The notes beneath the pieces are model-generated. The model saw nothing but the letters and a program-made list of their open reading frames with translations, did no database searches and had not been told where the DNA came from. Source: Suillus spraguei (lineage: Eukaryota > Basidiomycota > Agaricomycetes > Boletales > Suillaceae). From it: 64,000 nucleotides of DNA. Positions within the stretch are counted from its first letter, which is position 1. The number at the start of each line of letters is the position of its first letter. Of this stretch, positions 58,243 to 64,000 are shown piece after piece. The DNA lies in assembly GCA_016800925.1 (NCBI GenBank), contig JABCPU010000076.1, positions 1 through 64,000 of the forward strand, in the 5' to 3' direction. The translations under genes and the position numbers were made by a program.

Positions 58243-58745
58243 AACCTTCCTGCACTCTTTTGGACTTGTCTGAACTCACCTGCATTCATTTATGCTTCCT
58301 TGTGCTCGTTTGGATTTGCCTGGATTTGCCTGCGCTTGCCTGCACTCGTTTGAACTTGCCTGGACTTGCCTGGACTCGTTTGGACCTGCCTGGACTTGCA
58401 TGTTGCCTGCATTCACCTGCGCTTGCCTGCACTCTTTTGCACTTGCCTGCACTCGTTTGGACTTGCCTGGACTTGGCTGCATTCGTTTGTACTTGGCTGC
58501 ACTCGTTTGGACCTGCCTGGACTTGTTTGCATTTGTCTGTGCTTGCCTATGCTCATTTAGACTTACATGGACTCGTCTGTATCCGTCTGGACTTGTCTGT
58601 ATTCGTCTGGACTTGTCTGTGCTTGCCTACCCTCATTTGGACTCACATAGACTCGTCTGTATTCGTCTGCTTGCCTGTATTCGTCTGCTTGCCTGCACTC
58701 GTTTGAACTTGTCTGGGCCCCTCGTTTGAACTTGCCTGAGCTTAT
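58243..58745 (+). repeat. Degenerate minisatellite of about 10-bp units
   Basis: Imperfect units of the type CTGGACTTGC, CTGCACTCGT and TTGGACTTGC recur some 45 times. No strong stop-forming words occur, so long frames stay open on several frames, including 58104-58706 and 58292-58729 (WTCLDLPGLAC-like periodic peptides). These frames are best explained by repeat composition, not by a gene. Confidence 0.8.
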
Positions 58746-58823
58746 CTGCTTGTGTCTGCTCTCACCTGTACCTCCGCTCCTCTCATTCTGGCGCCTTCAG
58801 GTGTCGTTCGCATGTGTTCAAGC

Positions 58824-58930
58824 CACGTCAGCATTTGCTGACGTGCGCTGGGCATATGCGTTAAGCACTGGCAAAGGGCTCCCTCTGTTGTCCCGTACTC
58901 GTCTGAGCCACGTCAGCAGTTGCTGACGTG
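58824..58930. repeat. Two copies of a 10-bp-stem hairpin
   Basis: CACGTCAGCA, a 2-nt loop, then TGCTGACGTG occurs at 58824-58845 and again at 58909-58930, with similar downstream sequence (GCGCTGGGC / GCACTGGGC). Both lie inside the hAT-like element. Confidence 0.85.
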
Positions 58931-59184
58931 CACTGGGCGTTTGTGCATGGCATTCGTGGTGTTGGGAATGGCGTGGTAGAGCTCTCATGGTCTTGAGAGA
59001 CCTCTGCAACAAAACAGGCAGCTCATCGTCTGCAAGCTTAGTTGAACCTGGTTCGAACGCGTTCAGAGACGTTCGGTCCAGAGTTCGACCAAATGGCTGA
59101 ACCGAACCATAGGTTCGGTTTGGCGTTCGAAAATTTTGCCACAAGAACCGGACCGAACCGGACTTCGGCAGCACTAGAGTATTT

Positions 59185-60199
59185 GGTATTGCAAGGCAGG
59201 TGAGCACTAACAGAATGGAGGGAATGTGAATGTGTAGTCTCTCCTAGACAGATAATAGACGAACGAAGATAGTTGCACCTTACTTACCGACGGCGTGATG
59301 AGGCAGTGACAATCGATCGAACTCTTCAACTACTCGATCAAAAGGAAATCTCAAGATCTTATGACATACGAGGAAGCAATCAGAATCAGGATACCGGTAT
59401 GACGATCCACAACGTGGCTGTGCCCGTATATTGGCGAATGGATTGCAAATTCACGATTCCTAGTTTCTATGATGATAATGGTTTGCTTTGTGTTGTTGGC
59501 AGTTGCGTGGTGAGATGAAACGCGATCTACGCATACCATTAACTCAGCTTTGCATCACTTGATGGTTCCGCTGTGAATTACGATCAGATTGTGTCCCATT
59601 CGCCGCTCGAGTCAAACAAAGCGAAGACCAACATGTCACGAACTCGGGCAGACATTTAATACTTTCAAGAAAGATACAATGTAGTGCCATGGAATAAAAC
59701 GAAGTAAGAGCCAGTTGCGTAGGCCATAATACAGTGTGGGAAGGTTCAGGTGGGCTGTGATATCCTTAAGCTTTGCAGCGACCACGCATAAAAAGTGCGG
59801 GAGGTGCAGGAGGGAGCGCATAATGGAGGGGAGACGAGTGAGCAGATCACATAGATAAGGGGAGAGCATGGAAGACGCCCAAGATTCGGCGAAAGTAAAG
59901 TAGGCCTGGGAGGGTGCCAGTGGATGCTCCTAACAGATATGCTGCTGCTGCGGTTGGAAGGCTAAGGGAACCTACATAAGTTGATCTGGGACAATCAGTA
60001 CGAAAGAAGACCGCGGTAAACGCGTCAACATAGTGTGCATGGCAATCCGAAGGAAGGGCAGTAAAAAGACAAAGGAACACAGTTTTATCTCAGGCTCATC
60101 TGTTGAGCATGCCATCATGGCGAGATACAAATGTCTCCCAGGCTCACCTTAGCCTAGTACAAATCCCATCAAATTTTGACCCTGCTAAAGCCACCGTAT
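59185..60199. other. Intergenic, no recognised gene
   Basis: Short frames only (59273-59518 plus, 59636-60080 minus). No domain or repeat is recognised. Confidence 0.4.
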
Positions 60200-61971
60200 C
60201 TACGTTCTCGCACTTGAAATCGCGAGCATTGCAAAGCCACGTGTATCTGGGGGTCTGTAAGCTCTTACAGGTTTGGGTATAACATATTTAGCGGTCAGAG
60301 CCACAATTAATATGCTGATTGAGGGCTGGGGTGCGGCAGGGATAGTCGAACCAAACTGAGGTGCTTGATCGAGTGGTATAGGTCCCCACGATGCCTGGTA
60401 TAACTCCTCGACTGGCTGGACGTGCATAGGCCCACCAGTGCATTGCCAAACCTTAATTCTGTTGTCCATACAAAGACTGAGGAGACAGGGTAGCTGTCAA
60501 AAGAAACCCGCCGCAGGGTGACCGCTCGCAATGAGACGTGTTTGGTGCGTCTATAGTACAGATCTTCATCGGCGTTCTCCTGTCGACGAGGTCGACCAAA
60601 ACCGGCAAGTGCGACGAGCCGACCTTGCGGATTGAAAGAGATGAAGTTATGGGGAGATGATCCAAAATCATGGAGTGTCTGCACACGTTGATCAAAGAGT
60701 GGTTTTGACAGGCAAGTCTAACACAAAACGCCACCTACTATGACTTCCAAGACAACTAATATCCATGAACAACCCCAAATTCTTTCGAGTTTGAGCTCCA
60801 CGAGACATCACGGGTCGGTCCCCCCTTGTCCAGGGTGACGCGGCAATCGAAACTACCTGCCACGCTGAGTAGGTACATACTAGTCTCGCCGTAGTAGTTC
60901 ATGTTTGAGTTATCGACCTCCATTTGTGTAAGGACAAAGACCTGCGTGCCAAGATCGTTCCACTTGATCTGGGCGTGATCAGCCTTTTAGAAAGTTTTAG
61001 GCAAGTTGGAGCGCGAGAAAGGGTAGATAGGCCGTAGACCTTGACGACTGCAGATGCGCCCTGATAACAGTAAGAATGTATGTATCACGAGGGGAACAGG
61101 GTTATACCTTCTTCTCGGCGACGAACACCGCGACGGACAGGTTAAGTCCAGGACTCGGGGACCTGAATCTTGAGAAACGAGCTGAATCGCATGTGACTCA
61201 AACATGGTATACTGAAGGTGCCAGTTCTTTGTGTGAATGAGGTGAAGTCCTCGCCGGTAGACGCGGAGAAGACGCGGAGATTCTTGTGCTGCGCGCCATC
61301 TTCCAGCTTGACTGCATGGAGGCGTGTGAAGTCAGATTTTACCGATACCCTAGACGACGAACACGAGGCGTACCTGGTCGCTCCCATGTAGAGAGGTATG
61401 TTCCGCGCGGGGAGAACTTGAGTTCGATGATATTTGGAACGCTCAGTTCTTGGAGCAGCTGTGCACCTTCAGCTAAAAAGATCCGCACGCTGCGAGCATC
61501 AAATTAAGTCAGCCATGTGGATCGCGCGAAAACGAAGTAAACCGTACACAGTCGGTAGCGCGTACGCGAAGAGACGACCGTCGGGGCTGTAGTGGTATGT
61601 GCGAGCTGGGACATCGGGAACAGCGAATCCTTCTATTGGCATGTAAGTGGGTGTGCCGTTGACGAGGCCCATGCTCTTCTGCGCGCGGACTGCAAGATTA
61701 CAATTACGTTAGATCAAAAGTAAACTTTTGGACTGGATAAATTGTTTAACGAACAAGCATATTGCTGGGAGAGCTGGGAGGCCATTTTTTTGTGCTGAGA
61801 AGACGGAGGGGGCGAGAACGAAGCAAGTGAATGCTTCACAGGAGTGTCGGTCGAGGGAGAAGATCGAGGATATAAAGCACAATCAATGCACAGCTGGATT
61901 CAAACAAGATCTACTTTAGGGCAAGCAGTGTAAATTCTCGGTTACCTACTAGTGGACCGCCTCGAGGCTTA
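60200..61971 (-). pseudogene. Partial, decayed second copy of eIF2A
   Basis: The segment corresponds to about 43995-45890. The promoter and first exons (61252-61971) are almost identical to the functional gene, with the first ATG at about 61785 and the same introns. The remainder (60200-61250) is only around 90% similar. It has lost about 70 bp near 61160 and carries small deletions and frame breaks, for example around 60590 (the LAGKIDIF region) and 60470-60480. The C-terminal linker, the basic tract and the tail are missing. It cannot encode a complete eIF2A. Confidence 0.85.
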
Positions 61972-62039
61972 TTCGCGGACCTCATGAAAACTCCATACAG
62001 CCTTCTGTTTGGAAAAAACAGTGGTAAGATAAGGGCAAG

Positions 62040-62165
62040 GATCTTGCAAACATCCGTTCGACTTCCCGTGCCAGAACCTGCAACTGAAGGAATCAAAATG
62101 AGCTTCTATTCACAAAGGTAATGTTGTTCTACACATCGTAGACGAGTCCACGGGGGGAGGGCTAG
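62040..62165 (+). pseudogene. Remnant of the zinc-finger unit 5' end
   Basis: CCAGAACCTGCAACTGAAGG, then an AAATGAGCTTCTATTCACAA stretch ending AAAGGTAATG and a CATCGTAGACGAG-type acceptor parallel 49170-49252 (CCAGAACCTGCAAATCAGCG ... AAATGAGCATGTATTTGCAA ... GTTGTAGACTCGA). Only the first exon and its intron survive. Confidence 0.6.
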
Positions 62166-62854
62166 GGTTCTTGCCAGAGCAACCGTGTAACTTCGGCTAA
62201 AAATGTCCGCATCCTGCGAGGATCGTTCGAGCACGAAAAACAAGGTGCACGCAAGCGGAATTTGAAATTATTGGAGATGCTAAACGACGCCGCCGTGGAC
62301 GGGCCCCCGGCGGCTGCAGCATGCGGTACCGATCAATATCCCTAAACTATTTGACCACAAAGGAATTTCCAAGCTCTCATGTTTAAAGAAGCAAAATACA
62401 ATTATGCGGCTATTCACAAAATAGCACCTTTTTCTTTGTTCTGTTCATGAGCATGAGCGGAAGTATGTTTATAACTGAATGGTAGGCGTTGAAATGTGCG
62501 AAGAAGTGTTGGGCCTTGGCACACCGCACAGACACAAGGGTGCGGTGCCGGCCTGTATTCTTACTGTGGACTCGGATAGTCCAAGTTCAAGTTGGGGGAA
62601 AGAGTCATACAACTTTGTATACAAGAGTCTTTTTGACTCCAAGTAGACGACAAATATGCTCGACGGAGCGCCTGCGTCGACGTAGAACAGAAATTTAAGC
62701 CTTTAAATTTTTCATCTGTGCGGCAGTATTGAAGTCTGGACAACCAAATGTTGCAACCAAATCTCACTCAGGTGCTTACGGGGTCCTTGCACGGGCATTG
62801 CCAATGCACAAGTTTTGATTTTGCGATTCCGCGGAATGATTCAGCTGTAACGAT
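62166..62854. other. Spacer, no recognised gene
   Basis: Short frames only. 62175-62225 has a phrase resembling the eIF2A duplicate (CTTCGGCTAAAAATGTCCGC against CTTCAGCTAAAAAGATCCGC), so a further tiny eIF2A scrap may lie here. Confidence 0.35.
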
Positions 62855-63032
62855 GACCCTAGCGGAGCCATGGTCCACTACTAAGTGCCAATCTAAATTT
62901 AGATTCATAGTCACTGCTATGAATCTAAATTTAGATTGGCACTTAGTAGTGGACCATGGCTCCGCTAGCGCAGTGACTATGAATCTAAATTTAGATTGGC
63001 ACTTAATAGCGGACCATGGCTCCGCTAGGGTC
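62855..63032. mobile_element. Three-arm palindromic MITE-like element
   Basis: The outer ends are exact inverted repeats of 22 bp starting GACCCTAGCGGAGCCATGG. The unit, about 56 bp, is present three times: once forward (62855-62914) and twice inverted (62915-62969 and 62972-63032). Each unit includes the 14-bp self-complementary word ATCTAAATTTAGAT. Confidence 0.85.
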
Positions 63033-63135
63033 TAGTTGCAATGGTGCATCATGTAGGTACTAATCTAATCTGCTGTGACTATGAGCTACTAAACCAACTT
63101 GCCAAGGAAGTGCTGCAGCCTTGGAACAAAACCAG

Positions 63136-63745
63136 GGTGTAAGCACGCCGGCTTACCTGAGTTCCCATAATATACTGCCGCTGATGCTGAAAGCTAAGCT
63201 TTCAGTGGATGACTTTCCGTAGGCAAAATAATCCAGAATAGAATATACCGGAGTCTCAAAATATTACCAATACCGCTGATATGTTAATATATACTGAAAT
63301 AATCCCCCGTACGCTCTGGGCACTTGGAATCACCTAGATAGTGGCGGGAGAGAAAGACTTTAGCGTACTTGATTAAAAGTTGAAATGTACCTCAGTATTA
63401 CTGTGCGAGGTGCCGCATTGTGTGACATGCATCTCAAGCAAGGCTGATTATGTCAGCGGATATCGCTGGCGTTAGTGGCCTCAAACGGATGTAAGTCGTC
63501 TGTAAAGTCTATTGGGGGGGGGGGGGGGTAGATGACACATGGTTACGAACTGACTGTAAATGAACAGCGGCATCGCGGCACACCTGCCTAATAAGGGTAA
63601 ATATATGATATGATATTCTAATCAGAATATTTCAGCCTACGGAAAGTCATCCAGTATTTCACCTTTTGGTGTAACGGTTATGCGGGCGGCGATCTAACCA
63701 TGTTGGTTTGCAGGAGGTCGGGCGTTCCAACCCGCCAAATTCCAA
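63136..63745 (+). repeat. SINE-like tRNA-derived repeat, copy 1, interrupted by E2
   Basis: The body GTGTAAGCACGCCGGCTTAC through AAAGCTAAGCTTTCAG is followed, after the inserted element, by a tRNA-like head. In that head TGGTGTAACGG resembles a pol III A box (63667-63677), and GGCGTTCCAACCC resembles a B box (63721-63733). TTTGG and CCAAA at its two ends could pair as an acceptor stem. The body matches copy 2 at 63859. Confidence 0.55.
63207..63652 (+). mobile_element. Internally deleted PIF/Harbinger-like MITE (E2), derivative of the E1 family
   Basis: 446 bp, ends GGATGACTTTCCGTAGGC / GCCTACGGAAAGTCATCC, 3-bp duplication AGT at 63204-63206 and 63653-63655. It matches both ends of E1 in inverted orientation but lacks the transposase block, which is lost between CCCCCGTACGCT and CTGGGCACTT. 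The neighbouring SINE copy at 63859-64000 shows the empty site (CTTTCAGTGTTTCACC). A run of 15 G (63514-63528) replaces five bases in E1. Confidence 0.9.
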
Positions 63746-63858
63746 GGTTCCCTTGACCATATGTCCCGTTTCGGATAGATTCTCACGCCAAACCACAGTG
63801 CCTTAGCGATTGGGAGCAGGACCGATGGGGGGACAAAAAGATCTGATAAGGTGGGAGG

Positions 63859-64000
63859 GGGTGTAAGCACGCCGACTTACCTGAGTTCCCATAATAATCA
63901 GTACATATACCACCACTGATGCTGAAAGCTAAGCTTTCAGTGTTTCACCTTTTGGTATAAAGGTTATGCGGGTGGCGGTCTGACCTCTCTTGCCAAAACA
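63859..64000 (+). repeat. SINE-like tRNA-derived repeat, copy 2, cut by window end
   Basis: Matches copy 1 from GTGTAAGCACGCCG through AGCTAAGCTTTCAG and TTTCACCTTTTGG, and on into the tRNA-like head (GGTATAAAGGTTATGCGGG). It has no insertion, so it records the ancestral state. Confidence 0.6.

Larger units (their letters stand above)
57888..59176 (+). mobile_element. hAT-like non-autonomous element carrying a minisatellite
   Basis: Both ends carry the inverted repeat TAGTGCTGCCG followed by (C/A)AGTCCGGTTC, and an 8-bp duplication GAGTATTT flanks the element at 57880-57887 and 59177-59184. An 8-bp target duplication is the hallmark of hAT transposons. Subterminal regions (57900-58015 and 59035-59155) are packed with GGTTCG/CGAACC motifs in both orientations, like hAT transposase binding sites. 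The interior holds a short exon-like frame from 58084 (MSKSNVDCGNPNVLTNIWAA then AVASKQ) with a GTAAGT donor, a minisatellite (58243-58745), and two hairpins. No transposase is encoded. Confidence 0.85.

Noticed and set aside
58104..58706. 200-codon plus-strand frame as a real Cys/Leu/Trp-rich protein gene
   Set aside because: The frame is made of degenerate 10-bp repeats and overlaps comparable frames on both strands inside a transposon, so composition explains it.
58243..58745. CRISPR-like array
   Set aside because: Units are about 10 bp and degenerate, with no spacers, and the host is eukaryotic.
63664..63740. Functional tRNA gene
   Set aside because: The A and B boxes are only approximate, a cloverleaf with a proper anticodon arm is not clear, and the sequence is repeated next to a SINE-like body.

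Overview
This is a eukaryotic, basidiomycete (Agaricomycetes) nuclear window. Genes are broken by many 45-65 nt introns with GT-AG ends. Several families are typical of mushroom-forming fungi: F-box/LRR proteins, an APH-like kinase, a HET-domain protein with WD40 and TPR repeats, and an orphan polyketide-type acyltransferase. The HET protein and F-box style resemble Boletales genes as I remember them. That placement is a weak inference, not a search result.

Layout. 1-19.3 kb is accessory: a 5'-truncated F-box gene with an in-frame stop, an APH/PKL kinase, a nine-exon WD40-TPR-HET gene, a DHA1-type MFS transporter with one nonsense codon, a coiled-coil nuclear protein, a sugar-type MFS transporter, and an F-box relic near 17.4 kb. 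19.3-45.7 kb is mostly conserved housekeeping: an intersectin/Cin1-like endocytic scaffold with RhoGEF, inositol polyphosphate kinase divergent from RAD7, a standalone acyltransferase, PEX3, a cytochrome P450 and eIF2A. 45.7-64 kb is repeat-driven. It holds diverged copies of a C2H2 zinc-finger unit, a partial second copy of eIF2A, two PIF/Harbinger-like elements (one the internally deleted relative of the other), a hAT-like element carrying a minisatellite, a three-arm palindromic element, and tRNA-derived SINE-like repeats.

The conserved genes do separate jobs: endocytosis and actin (CIN1), inositol phosphate signalling (IPK), nucleotide excision repair (RAD7), peroxisome biogenesis (PEX3) and translation (eIF2A). 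No metabolic cluster is evident. The P450, transporters and acyltransferase are not close enough, or co-oriented enough, to argue for one.

A caution for readers: several conserved genes (CIN1, IPK, RAD7, the APH kinase) contain single-base frame breaks in otherwise well-preserved coding sequence, some in or beside homopolymers. Indel errors in the assembly explain this pattern better than independent pseudogenisation. The most interesting items are the phase-symmetric 63-nt mini-exon array in the zinc-finger gene, the two transposon families with clean target-site duplications, the abrupt identity change in the eIF2A duplication, the WD40-TPR-HET architecture, and the orphan acyltransferase.
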